Shown one piece after another: positions 52,893 to 62,122 of a DNA stretch of 64,000 nt. Position 1 is the stretch's first letter. Each line of letters starts with the position of its first letter. This stretch comes from Candidatus Saccharimonadota bacterium. GTDB taxonomy: Bacteria; Patescibacteriota; Saccharimonadia; Saccharimonadales; Saccharimonadaceae. The translations under genes and the position numbers were made by a program. The DNA lies in contig JAUMZP010000002.1 in NCBI GenBank assembly GCA_030528025.1, positions 1 to 64,000 of the forward strand. Direction: 5' to 3'. The notes under the pieces were generated by a model that was not told where the DNA came from, did no database searches, and saw nothing but the letters and a program-made list of their open reading frames with translations.

Positions 52893-53888
52893 ATGAATCT
52901 ACCAGCCAATCTAAAAAATCGCTCATTCCTAGCCCTCAAGGACTTTTCGTCAGAGGAAATCCGGCAGATGCTCGACACTGCGCACGAGCTCAAGAAGCTT
53001 AAGCGCGAGGGTGTGCCACACCGCTTGCACGAGGGCAAGCAGGTCGCGCTCTTGTTTGAGAAGAACTCGACCCGTACGCGCTGCGCCTTTACCGTGGCGG
53101 CCAATGACCTTGGCGTTGCGCCGGAATTTCTTGGCAAAGACGACATCCAGCTTGGTAAAAAGGAGTCGGTTGAGGACACCGCCAAGGTACTGGGCCGGAT
53201 GTTTGATGGGATTGAGTTCCGCGGCTTTAAGCACTCGACAGTGGAAGACTTGGCTAAGCACGCTGGCGTACCGGTGTGGAATGGCCTGACCGACCAGTTC
53301 CACCCGACCCAGATTTTGGCTGACTTTATGACGCTTGAGGAGCACATTAGACCGCTGGCTGGCACGAAGCTGGTCTTTGTCGGTGATGGGCGCAACAATA
53401 TGGCCAACAGCCTGATGATTGGTTCGGCCAAGATGGGTGTTGACTTCCGCATCTTAGCGCCAGCTGAGCTGCACCCGAGCAGTGATCTGGTTGACCTCGC
53501 CCGGGCAATTGCCGCCGAGACTGGTGCGCAGATTACTGTGACAGATGACCGCACGACGGCTCTGGAGGAAGCTGATGCGATCTATACCGACGTGTGGGTG
53601 TCGATGGGTGAGGAAGCGCAGTTCGCTGAGCGGATTGCTCTGCTTAAGCCGTACCAGGTAAACCGTGCGATGCTTGACGAGACGCACAATCCACACGTTA
53701 AGTTCTTGCACTGCTTGCCAGCCTTCCACGATCTCAATACTGAGACGGGGCTGAAGATCTACCAAGACTATGGCCTTGAGAGTATGGAGGTGACAGATGA
53801 GGTGTTCCGGAGTGAGCATAGCGTGGTCTTCGACGAAGCGGAGAACCGCATGCATACGATTAAGGCAGTTATGGCACTGACGTTATAA
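52893..53888 (+). CDS. argF: ornithine carbamoyltransferase (catabolic)
   Basis: A 331-residue ornithine carbamoyltransferase that splits citrulline by phosphate into ornithine and carbamoyl phosphate in the deiminase pathway (arcB role). [11 protein letters not shown] binds carbamoyl phosphate, [12 protein letters not shown] is the adjacent conserved helix and HCLPAFHD contains the catalytic Cys. It starts directly at the arcA stop (TAA then ATG). Catabolic use is inferred from the operon; sequence alone does not separate ArcB from ArgF. Confidence 0.96.
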   Translation: MNLPANLKNRSFLALKDFSSEEIRQMLDTAHELKKLKREGVPHRLHEGKQVALLFEKNSTRTRCAFTVAANDLGVAPEFLGKDDIQLGKKESVEDTAKVLGRMFDGIEFRGFKHSTVEDLAKHAGVPVWNGLTDQFHPTQILADFMTLEEHIRPLAGTKLVFVGDGRNNMANSLMIGSAKMGVDFRILAPAELHPSSDLVDLARAIAAETGAQITVTDDRTTALEEADAIYTDVWVSMGEEAQFAERIALLKPYQVNRAMLDETHNPHVKFLHCLPAFHDLNTETGLKIYQDYGLESMEVTDEVFRSEHSVVFDEAENRMHTIKAVMALTL

Positions 53889-53918
53889 CAAGTAACTGAG
53901 GCATAGGGGGCCTCACGT

Positions 53919-55394
53919 ATGACAACACAACAAACACAACAAGAGAGCAAGCTGGGGTGGCGATCACTCACCGGGCTTGTTATCGGCAGCATGATTGGGG
54001 CTGGTATCTTCAATCTTGTCCGTAATACCGCAGAGTCGGCTGGGCCACTGGCAACCATCATTGCCTGGCTTGTCACTGGGGTGGGGATGGTGTTTCTCGT
54101 CCTGAGTTTTCGTAACCTTGCCGAGAAGCGCCCCGACCTCGATGCCGGTATCTATAGCTATGCCGAGGCAGGGTTTGGCAAATATGTTGGGTTCAACTCA
54201 GCTTGGGGGTACTGGATCTCGGCCTGGATTGGCAACATCGCCTATGCTGTAACGGCCTTTTCGGCGCTTGGCTATTTCTTTCCGCAGCTGTTTGCTGACG
54301 GCCAGAACTGGGCCTCGGCGATTGGTATGTCGATCCTACTCTGGGGCGTGCACTGCCTAATTCTCAGAGGCGTGCGCACAGCGAGTGCGGTGAACTTGCT
54401 CATCACGATTGCCAAGATTGTCCCGCTGATGGTCTTTTTGGTGGCGATCATTGCTGCCTTTAAGCTCGATATCTTCTCGAAGGATCTCTGGGGCCTGGCT
54501 GGTAGCAATCTGAGTCTTGGGTCGGTGCTCAGTCAGGTGCAGAGCATGATGATCGTTACTGTCTGGGTGTTCATTGGCATCGAGGGTGCGGTTGTGTTCT
54601 CGGGCCGGGCTAAGCAGCGCAGCGACGTCGTTAAGGCGACCTTCATTGGTTTTGCCGCCGTGCTTGCGCTTTATGTCTTGATGACCGTCCTCGCCTTTGG
54701 AGTGGCAACGCAGCCAGAGTTGGCTGGCCTTAAAGACCCAGCGATGGCGCTCTTGCTTGAGAAGGTGGTTGGGCCGTGGGGTGCCTGGCTGGTCAATATT
54801 GGCTTGATCATTGCGGTGCTCGGTGGCTGGCTGGCCTGGACGATGTTTGCGGCTGAGCTGCCCTACCAGGCGGCAAAGGCTGGTACCTTTCCAACATTCT
54901 TTGCAAAAGAGAACAAGGTTGGCGTGCCAAAGAACTCGCTGCTGGTGACCAACCTCCTCGTGCAGCTCTTTATCTTGACGATACCGCTGACAAGTGGCTC
55001 GGTGTATAACATTGGCATTGCCATTGCGACATCGGCAATTCTCGTGCCCTATGCCTTAACGGCCTTTTACCAGCTGAAGTACTCGGCTCTGGAAAAGCCA
55101 GAGACAAAGGGCCGGGCGGCCAATATCTTGATTGGTGTGATGGCCAGCGTGTATAGCGTCTGGCTGGTCTATGCCGCCGGGGTAGAGAACTTACTGGTGA
55201 CAGTGTTCTTGTATGTACCGGGTATTGTGGTCTACGGCCTGATGCGTAAGCAGCAGGGCAAGAAGCCGTTTACAGTGCTTGAGTGGCTGCTTGTCGCGGC
55301 ACTGCTGGTGGCGCTGGCCTATGCGCTGCTCCAGCTGCTGACTGGTGGGCTGGATAAGACGCTGGGTATTACGATGCCCAAGCTGTTTAACTAA
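53919..55394 (+). CDS. arcD: arginine/ornithine antiporter
   Basis: A 491-residue APC-superfamily transporter of about 12-13 helices that exchanges outside arginine for ornithine. The first helix has LVIGSMIGAGIFNL, the conserved substrate-backbone site (GxGIF), and GIEGAVVFSGRAKQ in helix 6 fits the arginine/ornithine (ArcD/YjdE-like) group. It lies between argF and the DDAH-like gene. Exchange costs no energy, so each arginine yields one net ATP. Confidence 0.92.
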   Translation: MTTQQTQQESKLGWRSLTGLVIGSMIGAGIFNLVRNTAESAGPLATIIAWLVTGVGMVFLVLSFRNLAEKRPDLDAGIYSYAEAGFGKYVGFNSAWGYWISAWIGNIAYAVTAFSALGYFFPQLFADGQNWASAIGMSILLWGVHCLILRGVRTASAVNLLITIAKIVPLMVFLVAIIAAFKLDIFSKDLWGLAGSNLSLGSVLSQVQSMMIVTVWVFIGIEGAVVFSGRAKQRSDVVKATFIGFAAVLALYVLMTVLAFGVATQPELAGLKDPAMALLLEKVVGPWGAWLVNIGLIIAVLGGWLAWTMFAAELPYQAAKAGTFPTFFAKENKVGVPKNSLLVTNLLVQLFILTIPLTSGSVYNIGIAIATSAILVPYALTAFYQLKYSALEKPETKGRAANILIGVMASVYSVWLVYAAGVENLLVTVFLYVPGIVVYGLMRKQQGKKPFTVLEWLLVAALLVALAYALLQLLTGGLDKTLGITMPKLFN

Positions 55395-55458
55395 TAAGGA
55401 GCCATGCGGTGTGCCAAGAAAAGGGCGCACCGTATTGGCAATAAGAGAAAGGAGTGTG

Positions 55459-56232
55459 ATGTTTCATTACGCGATTACCCGCCGGCCAAGCCGTAGCTTG
55501 ATCAACGGCATTAGCCAGACACCGGAGAAGGGGAAGCCAGACTACGAGCGAGCAATGCAGCAGTACGATCAGTACGTTGCGCTGCTCCGCCAGTGCGGCC
55601 TTGAGGTGACGGTCTTGGAGTCCAATGAGGAGTATCCAGATAGTGTCTTTATTGAGGATAATGCTCTGTGTACGCCGCATGGGGTGGCGATTTTGTCGCG
55701 GCCTGGGGCAGCAAGTCGGCGCGGCGAGGCGAGTTTGCCGGATTTGCGCCAGGCGCTCAGCCAGCATTATGATACCATTGAGCAGGTCGAGGCACCGGGT
55801 ACTGTCGACCCCGGCGATATTATGATGGTGGGTGACCACTACTACATTGGCCTGAGCCACCGCACCAACCAGGCGGCGGCCGAGCAGATCACTGCTATCC
55901 TTGAGCGCTACGGTATGACGGCCGAGACGGTTGAGGTGACGGGCATTCTACACCTCAAGGATGATGTGGTCTACTTAGACAACAACAACCTGATCGTTGC
56001 GAAGGCGTATGAGCACCACCCAGCTTTTGCAGCATTTAACAAGCTAGTGGTGGATGACGATGAGTACTATGCGGTTAATAGCTTGTGGATTAATGGTACG
56101 GTGATCGTGCCGCAGGGCTTTCCCAAGATCGAGCAGCAGATCCGCGACTGTGGCTACCACGTAGAACTAATTGATACCAGTGAATTTGAAAAAATAACCG
56201 GCAGTTTGACCTGCATGTCGTTGAGGTTTTAG
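55459..56232 (+). CDS. dimethylargininase-like amidinotransferase-fold enzyme
   Basis: A 257-residue member of the pentein (amidinotransferase) superfamily closest to dimethylarginine dimethylaminohydrolase (DDAH). DSVFIEDNALCTPHG holds the substrate-binding acidic residues, GTVDPGDIMMVGDHYYIGLSHRTN the central strand, LKDDVVYLDNNNLIVA the catalytic-His-type strand region, and GSLTCMSLRF the nucleophile Cys252. DDAH turns methylated arginines into citrulline. GAAAGGAG precedes ATG 55459; the frame extends to 55345 inside arcD. Its place between arcD and arcC suggests that it feeds citrulline from methylarginines into the pathway; alternatively it is a second deiminase-like activity. Confidence 0.85.
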   Translation: MFHYAITRRPSRSLINGISQTPEKGKPDYERAMQQYDQYVALLRQCGLEVTVLESNEEYPDSVFIEDNALCTPHGVAILSRPGAASRRGEASLPDLRQALSQHYDTIEQVEAPGTVDPGDIMMVGDHYYIGLSHRTNQAAAEQITAILERYGMTAETVEVTGILHLKDDVVYLDNNNLIVAKAYEHHPAFAAFNKLVVDDDEYYAVNSLWINGTVIVPQGFPKIEQQIRDCGYHVELIDTSEFEKITGSLTCMSLRF

Positions 56233-56233
56233 G

Positions 56234-57175
56234 ATGAGTACAATTGTGATTGCATTGGGCGGTAACGCCCTCCAAAAACAAGGTGAAGCAAGTGCGGCTG
56301 CCCAGCAGCGAGTGGCGAGTGAGACGGCAGCTCAGCTGGTGCCGCTGATTGCGGCTGGCCATCGGCTGGTGATCGTCCACGGTAATGGGCCGCAAGTGGG
56401 GAATATTGTGCTCCATGAGGAGGCGATTAATACCCCTGAGGTGCCGACAATGCCGCTTGATACGTGCGGCGCAATGAGCCAAGGAGAGATCGGCTATTGG
56501 CTACAGCAGGCGCTGACGAACGAGTTTGCCCGCCGTGGCATGCTAAACCACGCCGTGACGATGGTGACGCAGACGGTGGTTGATGCGGATGACCCGGCGT
56601 TTGTAAATCCTACGAAGCCAATCGGGGTCTTTTATGCCTCCGAGGCTGAGGCGCAGCAGTCGGCGGCGGGGCGCGATTTCGTCTTTAAAGAAGATGCGGG
56701 GCGAGGCTGGCGCCGCGTCGTGCCATCACCTCGGCCGCAGCGCGTGGTGGAAGAAGGTGCGGTGCGTGCCTTGCTTGATGCTGGCTTGACCGTTGTGACA
56801 GCAGGCGGCGGCGGCATTCCGGTGGTTGAGAATGAGGCGCAGGGTATGGCCGGGGTCGAGGCGGTGATCGACAAGGACTTTACCGCTGCGGTGGTGGCTG
56901 ATGCGATTGATGCTGAAGCTTTGGTGATCCTTACGGCTGTCGATAACGCGATGGTCGACTATGGTACGCCGCAGGCCCGTGCGATTGGCCAGACGACCAG
57001 CCAGGAGATGCAGGCTTATGCCGAGCAGGGGCAGTTTGCGTCGGGTAGTATGCTACCGAAGGTGCAGGCCGCGCTCAATTTCGTGGCAAAGCCTGGTCGG
57101 CGCGCCATCATTGCCAACCTAGAGCATGCTGCAGCTGCCGTGGCCAGTGAGCAAGGGACGATTATTGTGTCGTAG
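56234..57175 (+). CDS. arcC: carbamate kinase
   Basis: A 313-residue carbamate kinase that makes ATP from carbamoyl phosphate, the energy-yielding last step of the arginine deiminase pathway. IVIALGGNALQKQGE, VHGNGPQVGNI, VTAGGGGIPVVE, VIDKDFTAA and SMLPKVQAAL are family motifs. It starts one base after the DDAH-like stop. An intrinsic terminator at 57198-57234 ends the operon. Confidence 0.96.
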   Translation: MSTIVIALGGNALQKQGEASAAAQQRVASETAAQLVPLIAAGHRLVIVHGNGPQVGNIVLHEEAINTPEVPTMPLDTCGAMSQGEIGYWLQQALTNEFARRGMLNHAVTMVTQTVVDADDPAFVNPTKPIGVFYASEAEAQQSAAGRDFVFKEDAGRGWRRVVPSPRPQRVVEEGAVRALLDAGLTVVTAGGGGIPVVENEAQGMAGVEAVIDKDFTAAVVADAIDAEALVILTAVDNAMVDYGTPQARAIGQTTSQEMQAYAEQGQFASGSMLPKVQAALNFVAKPGRRAIIANLEHAAAAVASEQGTIIVS

Positions 57176-57197
57176 GATACCGCGAGGAGAGAAACAG

Positions 57198-57234
57198 ATA
57201 GACACTGGTGCACAGAGCGCTGGTGTCTATTTTT
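57198..57234 (+). terminator. terminator of the arginine deiminase operon
   Basis: ATAGACAC (57198-57205) pairs with GTGTCTAT (57223-57230), followed by TTTT. The loop is 17 bases and partly complementary. Confidence 0.8.
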
Positions 57235-57290
57235 GATGGCATTATTCTGTGGTGAGTGCGATGTAACCAGTACTTTATTTCTTAAACTAC

Positions 57291-57319
57291 TTGACATTTC
57301 AATATACCTTGTATAGCAT
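57291..57319 (+). promoter_or_regulatory. promoter of the ABC/PadR/PspC operon
   Basis: TTGACA (57291-57296) and TAGCAT (57314-57319) are 17 bp apart, about 35 bases before the GGAG-led start at 57359. Confidence 0.65.
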
Positions 57320-57358
57320 AGTACCAGGCAATAACAATAATATAGTAAGGAGTATCGA

Positions 57359-58633
57359 ATGAGGAGAATCGATATAATCAAGCGAGCAGGGCGGAACCTA
57401 CGCCAAGCCAAGGCTCGCACAGCACTAACAGCACTGGCGATGTCAGTGGGAGCATTTACAATTGGTCTGGCGCTGATGCTGGGCAATGGCGGCCGGGCTT
57501 TCTTGACCTCAGTGATTGATAGTGCCGGTAGTGCCTCAACGGTGTATGTGACGCACGCCCGTGATGAAAAGAAATTACCTGAATATGGCAAAAATAAGGC
57601 AGTGAATGAGAGCGGCACCCTCGTGCTGAGCGATGATGATGTCGCCAAGCTCAGCAAGCTTGATCACGTCAAGACGGTGCGGCCGTATGCGAATGTGACC
57701 CAAGTGGTGCGCTATGTAGAGAGCCCAGCTAACCACAAGCGGTTGATTGCCTCGATCAACGTCAAGAACGAGGGCAAAACATCGAAAATTGTGGCTGGTG
57801 AGTTGACGAAGACTGATGACGGTACAGACCTCGTGCCTGGCCAAGCCATCCTTGCTAAGGAATATCTGGCCGACTTTGGCTTTGCCTCGGCCCAGGATGC
57901 AATCGGCAAGACGGTTACGCTCCATGCTCAGGGGCCGGGCGGGACGCATGATGTGCAGCTGAATATTGTAGCGGTCGAAACAGCCGGTATGGCCTCAATT
58001 GGTTACCAGCCTGGTGTGACGATTGCGACCGATGATGCACTGCTTATCAACCAAAAGACCAAAGCCCCCGGCGCGGCTAACCAGTACCCAAGCGTCGTGA
58101 TACGAGCAGACAGCGATGATCATGCTGCTGCTGTGAAAGACGCAGTCGTCAAGCTCGGTGGTGGTACCTACCAAGCCCAGACCTTTACTGAAGCAAAAGA
58201 AGGTATGCTCAGTCTCATCAATGGGGCACAGTATGCTCTGCTCGCCTTTGGTGCCCTCGCCTTGCTGGCTAGTATGTTTGGGATTATTAACACCATGTAC
58301 ATCTCGGTGCTGGAACGAACGCAGCAGATTGGCCTGATGAAGGCGCTGGGGATGCGTAGCCGTGATGTTGGTAAGCTCTTCCGCTATGAGGCTGCGTTGA
58401 TCGGTGTCATCGGTGGTGCGATTGGTGCGGGCGGGGCCAGCCTACTGAGCCTGCTCAACCCGTGGATCGTTGAGAAGCTCAAGTTTGAGGAGGGTATGCA
58501 GCTGCTTCTACCCGAAGCCTGGCAGATGGTCGCCCTCGTGGCACTACTGGCCATCCTGGGCATTATTGCCAGCTACTTACCAAGCCGCAAGGCAACCAAG
58601 CTTGACCCAATCGAGGCACTAAGGACAGAATAG
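57359..58633 (+). CDS. FtsX/MacB-type ABC permease
   Basis: A 424-residue permease: N-terminal helix (about 22-42, ALTALAMSVGAFTIGLALML), a large extracytoplasmic MacB-like periplasmic core domain (about 50-270) and three C-terminal helices with INTMYISVLERTQQIGLMKALGM, the family's coupling-helix signature. Such permeases act as mechanotransmission machines for peptides, lipoproteins or cell-wall hydrolase control. TAAGGAG precedes ATG 57359. It forms an operon with its ATPase, a PadR regulator and a PspC protein. Confidence 0.9.
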   Translation: MRRIDIIKRAGRNLRQAKARTALTALAMSVGAFTIGLALMLGNGGRAFLTSVIDSAGSASTVYVTHARDEKKLPEYGKNKAVNESGTLVLSDDDVAKLSKLDHVKTVRPYANVTQVVRYVESPANHKRLIASINVKNEGKTSKIVAGELTKTDDGTDLVPGQAILAKEYLADFGFASAQDAIGKTVTLHAQGPGGTHDVQLNIVAVETAGMASIGYQPGVTIATDDALLINQKTKAPGAANQYPSVVIRADSDDHAAAVKDAVVKLGGGTYQAQTFTEAKEGMLSLINGAQYALLAFGALALLASMFGIINTMYISVLERTQQIGLMKALGMRSRDVGKLFRYEAALIGVIGGAIGAGGASLLSLLNPWIVEKLKFEEGMQLLLPEAWQMVALVALLAILGIIASYLPSRKATKLDPIEALRTE

Positions 58634-58648
58634 AATAAGGAGAAGGAC

Positions 58649-59335
58649 ATGATTGAACTACGGCATATTACCAAAACCTATGGCAAAAAGCACAACCAAT
58701 TTAAGGCACTCAATGATATCAACCTCACCATACCTGGGGGCGCGAGTGTAGCCATCCTCGGCAAGTCCGGCTCGGGTAAGTCCACCTTGATGCACGCGAT
58801 CTCTGGCCTCGACCGGCCGCAGACGGGGCAGGTGGTGATCGGCGGGCGAGATATCCTGCAGATGAAGCCACGGCAGGTTGATGCCTTCCGGGCGCGGACG
58901 ATTAGCTTCATCTTCCAGAGTTTCTTTGTCGAGGGTAACGATAGCGTGGTGAGCAACGTGATGCTGCCGCTGGAGATCGCTGGTGTGCCGCGGGCGCAGC
59001 GCAGTGCTAAGGTGAACCAGGCGCTCGAGGCGGTCGGCCTGGCCAGCAAAAAGCACAATAAGGCCAAGGATCTATCCGGTGGGCAGAAGCAGCGCCTGGC
59101 GATTGCCCGAGCAATCGTGGGCGAGCCGAAGATCCTGTTTGCTGATGAGCCAACTGGCAACCTGGATAGCGAGACGGGTATCCAGATCGAGGAGCTGCTC
59201 TTTCGCCAGCAGCGTGAGCATGGCACAACGCTGATTATTGTGACGCACGATGCGGATCTGGCTAAGCAATGTGACTACCAAGTGGTGATCAAAGACGGGC
59301 GTGTTACACGCCATAACATCCCAGGGGGACACTGA
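58649..59335 (+). CDS. MacB/LolD-type ABC ATPase
   Basis: A 228-residue ATPase paired with the preceding permease. GKSGSGKSTLMHAIS (Walker A), SFIFQSFFV (Q-loop), DLSGGQKQRLAIARAI (signature), ILFADEPTGNLD (Walker B) and IVTHDADLAKQ (switch His) are typical of the LolD/MacB family. GGAG lies nine bases before ATG 58649. The stop shares a base with the PadR start (TGATG), so the regulator is translated with it. Confidence 0.94.
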   Translation: MIELRHITKTYGKKHNQFKALNDINLTIPGGASVAILGKSGSGKSTLMHAISGLDRPQTGQVVIGGRDILQMKPRQVDAFRARTISFIFQSFFVEGNDSVVSNVMLPLEIAGVPRAQRSAKVNQALEAVGLASKKHNKAKDLSGGQKQRLAIARAIVGEPKILFADEPTGNLDSETGIQIEELLFRQQREHGTTLIIVTHDADLAKQCDYQVVIKDGRVTRHNIPGGH

Positions 59336-59664
59336 TGAATGCAACTGACTATGCCGAGGCGCTGACGACGCAGCTGCGCAAAGGCTTCTTATCGTACTGC
59401 GTGCTGGTGGTGTGTGCCAAGGAGCCACGCTACACCAGCGAGATCATCCAGCAGCTCCGTCAGGCTGACCTGATGGTGGTGGAGGGGACGATCTACCCAT
59501 TACTGAGTCGCTTGCAAAAGGACGGGCTCTTGCAACACGAATGGAAAGAAAGTGAGCAAGGGCCACCGCGCAAATATTACACGGCCACACCATTTGGCGC
59601 AGAGGTAACCAAGCAGCTCAAACACAATATTGCGGCACTAAGTAGTACAATAGAGAAGTTGTAA
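59335..59664 (+). CDS. PadR-family transcriptional regulator
   Basis: A 109-residue PadR regulator (short PadR-s2 type). It has the winged helix with KEPRYTSEIIQQLRQADLMVVEGTIYPL and LLQHEWKESEQGPPRKYYTAT, the wing motif of the family, then a short C-terminal dimer helix. PadR proteins of this size often respond to antimicrobials and repress ABC or PspC-type genes, as LadR/LmrR/LstR do. Position within its operon suggests autoregulation. No clear operator palindrome was found by eye. Confidence 0.93.
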   Translation: MNATDYAEALTTQLRKGFLSYCVLVVCAKEPRYTSEIIQQLRQADLMVVEGTIYPLLSRLQKDGLLQHEWKESEQGPPRKYYTATPFGAEVTKQLKHNIAALSSTIEKL

Positions 59665-59676
59665 GGAGGACATGTC

Positions 59677-60963
59677 ATGAAGGAAATTACCAACATACAC
59701 CTCGCCAAGACGCCATTTCGTGTTGAGGTTGAGGCAAAACACGCACTGGGAGCGTATCTGACGTCGATTCAGCAGCGGATGCATGCCGAGCCAGAAGCAA
59801 TGCGTGAGATCGAAGCGCGGATGGTTGAGCTGCTTGCCGAGCGCGGTGTGACGCGCGATGGTGTAGTGACTGCTGAGGATGTCACGGCGCTGCGCGGTCA
59901 GATGGGTGAACCTCGAGAGTTTGCCAGTGAAGCCGAGACAGGAGATGACGATGCTGCACTGCGAGATGCAGCTGAGGCGGCTCTCGCGGACGGGGCACCC
60001 AAGCAGCTGATGCGCGATACAGATCATGCGTTGATCGGTGGGGTGTGTGCTGGGGTAGCGGCATACTTTGGGATCAGCCCGCTGTGGATTCGCTTGCTGG
60101 CGATCGTCTCACCTTTTATGACGTTTGGGACGGCGCTGCTGATCTATATCGTGATGTGGCTTTCTATTCCACCAGCAGTTACCGCGTCGGATAAGCTGCG
60201 CATGGCTGGTAAGCCAGTGACGTTTGATAGCTTAAAAAAAGCCGCTGCCGAGCCTGTCAGCGGTAGCCAAGCGGCCCAGACTGCTGCGAAGGTGCTGCGC
60301 ATTATGATCGGCTGTGGGGTCTTGATGATGGCGCTGGGTGCACTCGTCGCACTGATGGTCGGTGGCGTAATGAGCGCTACTATGGTCTCAAGCATGGGCG
60401 ACTTTGCTGCGCAGAGCTGGCTGTGGTTGGCGTATGGCTGTGCAGTGCTCGGCGGCGTGGCGCTGACTGCTTTGCTCTCACTTGGTGCATGGAGCATCTT
60501 TGCCTGGCGGCTGAAGCGGCCGGTTGGTATTGCGATGCTGGCGATGCTCCTCGTTGGGGCGGTTGCTATCTCTGGCCTAGCGGTTGGTGGAATGAATGCG
60601 GGGATGAGCTTAGAGCGCCAAATGCGCGACGTGCAGCGCATCAAGGTGGTTGACGTCGCCGATGCCACTACGGTGCGCGTCGATGGCACCGACAGGGTGA
60701 GCTATGGTGGCTACGCTGAGAAGCCGCGTGTTGAGATAGATTATCTGCAGATGAAGGGTGTCAAAGAACCAACAGCGACGATTACGAAGGAAGATAGCAG
60801 AGCTATTGTGACCGTGCAGCATGATGCCTGCCGTGATCGCCATAACCTCTTCTCGACGTGTACCTACTCACCCAAGGATTATGTCAGTGTCCGCGTTTAT
60901 GGGCCATCGCCGCAGATGATGGAGGTGGATCATCGCCCTGATGTGGTCACTGATCGGTCGTAG
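59677..60963 (+). CDS. PspC-domain membrane protein with N-terminal DUF-like helices
   Basis: A 428-residue protein: an N-terminal helical part (about 1-95, resembling HAAS-type signalling domains: AKHALGAYLTSIQQRM, ALRGQMGEPREFASE), a PspC domain (about 108-165, RDTDHALIGGVCAGVAAYFGISPLWIRLL), further membrane helices and an extracytoplasmic beta-rich C terminus (about 310-428). PspC proteins sense or resist envelope stress. Pairing with PadR matches known PadR-HAAS modules. GGAGG precedes ATG 59677. The C-terminal domain is unassigned. Confidence 0.85.
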   Translation: MKEITNIHLAKTPFRVEVEAKHALGAYLTSIQQRMHAEPEAMREIEARMVELLAERGVTRDGVVTAEDVTALRGQMGEPREFASEAETGDDDAALRDAAEAALADGAPKQLMRDTDHALIGGVCAGVAAYFGISPLWIRLLAIVSPFMTFGTALLIYIVMWLSIPPAVTASDKLRMAGKPVTFDSLKKAAAEPVSGSQAAQTAAKVLRIMIGCGVLMMALGALVALMVGGVMSATMVSSMGDFAAQSWLWLAYGCAVLGGVALTALLSLGAWSIFAWRLKRPVGIAMLAMLLVGAVAISGLAVGGMNAGMSLERQMRDVQRIKVVDVADATTVRVDGTDRVSYGGYAEKPRVEIDYLQMKGVKEPTATITKEDSRAIVTVQHDACRDRHNLFSTCTYSPKDYVSVRVYGPSPQMMEVDHRPDVVTDRS

Positions 60964-60982
60964 CTGCGGTGAGGATAGGCAC

Positions 60983-61020
60983 TAATGACCCGCTTGGATG
61001 AGTGGGTCATTATGTATTTT
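60983..61020 (+). terminator. terminator of the PspC operon
   Basis: TAATGACCC (60983-60991) pairs with GGGTCATTA (61004-61012), followed by ATGTATTTT and more T's. Confidence 0.82.
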
Positions 61021-61099
61021 TGTTTTTTGCGTATAGGAGAAGGGTGGAGCGTAAAACGGGCCATGTCTTCGTCAGTATGGTGATTTATGACACCTTTGC

Positions 61100-61105
61100 T
61101 ATACT
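61100..61105 (+). promoter_or_regulatory. -10 box of the phosphotransferase gene
   Basis: TATACT, six bases before ATG 61112, leaderless layout. Confidence 0.65.
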
Positions 61106-61111
61106 AGAGGT

Positions 61112-62122
61112 ATGAGTCAGCCATCGTCTTCCCAGGTTTTGAGTCCATCGGCACTTGCGATGGTAGCGCAGCACTGCAAGGTGGCGCGCGATCAAGTGCG
61201 GGTGGCGCCGATTGAGGGCGCATCGATGGGTTGCCGACGAGCTGTTGCACTGACTGGAGCGCAGGCGGTGTTTGTCAAGGAAGCCGATCCAGAAGCTTCA
61301 AACCACGCTGCATTGGCAGCGGCTCTGAGCAAAGATGATGCGGTAATTCGGGCGCTGCAGCAGGCCGGTTCGCCGTTGGTGACGGAGTTTATTCAGTATG
61401 ATGATGAGCGGGTGATTATGCTTAGCCAGGCGTATATTGCTAAGGACGGCTGGCAGTGGCAGCCGCCTGATGCGGCGGATAAGCTGGCTAGTCAGCGCTA
61501 TATAGCGGCGGTGCTGCGGGCGATTGCTCAGCTTGAGCAGACCGAGCTGCCTGCGGCGGCAGCTGAAACACTTGCGCTGCATGCCACGGTGTTTGACCGA
61601 GTGATGCAGTGCCAGGGGCTTCGGTTACTTTGCGATGATGCGACACGGCGTGAGGAGCTTCAGCGGACGTATCGCTCCTGGGCCGAGCAAGCCAGTAAGC
61701 CAGTGATTCGCCGGCGCTACGAGCAGTTTTGTGCTGTGCTTGATAATACCGAGCGCTTGGCTGATCTCGCGGCATTGGCTCAGCAAGTGGCCGACCAGCC
61801 GTGCGATCGGTTGAGCCATGGCGATGTGCGGAGTGAAACGATTGCCTACCATGCCGCTCAGGATGTCGTGAAGCTGATTGATTGGCAGTGGGCAGCCTAT
61901 GTGCCAAGGCAGTGGAGCGCAACCGAGTTCTTGCTCGATATGGCGCGCCGTGGCTACGATGTGCAGGCCTGGCAGGCCGAGCTGAACCAGCCACTACTTG
62001 CTGGCCTAGTAGGGTATTATGCCGTGTGTAGCGCTCAGCCCGCTCCTGAGGCAGCTCAAGCAGTGCGGCGGCTCCAGGCCTATATGGCGGCCACAGCGTA
62101 TGATATGCTGGGTAATAAATAG
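61112..62122 (+). CDS. aminoglycoside/choline-kinase-like phosphotransferase
   Basis: A 336-residue APH-fold protein. The catalytic loop is recognisable as RLSHGDVRSETIAYH (HGD with the Asp) and the metal site as VVKLIDWQWA (IDW). The N lobe has the ATP-binding Lys candidate in AVFVKEADPE. The normal metal-ligand Asn after HGD is Ser or absent (HGDVRSET instead of HGDxxxxN), so activity could be altered. Substrates of this family range from aminoglycosides to choline and amino sugars; resistance should not be assumed. It is a single gene. Confidence 0.78.
   Translation: MSQPSSSQVLSPSALAMVAQHCKVARDQVRVAPIEGASMGCRRAVALTGAQAVFVKEADPEASNHAALAAALSKDDAVIRALQQAGSPLVTEFIQYDDERVIMLSQAYIAKDGWQWQPPDAADKLASQRYIAAVLRAIAQLEQTELPAAAAETLALHATVFDRVMQCQGLRLLCDDATRREELQRTYRSWAEQASKPVIRRRYEQFCAVLDNTERLADLAALAQQVADQPCDRLSHGDVRSETIAYHAAQDVVKLIDWQWAAYVPRQWSATEFLLDMARRGYDVQAWQAELNQPLLAGLVGYYAVCSAQPAPEAAQAVRRLQAYMAATAYDMLGNK

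Noticed and set aside
61112-62122. Aminoglycoside-resistance gene call
   Set aside because: The APH fold is shared by many kinases, and the usual Asn after HGD is missing, so resistance cannot be claimed.
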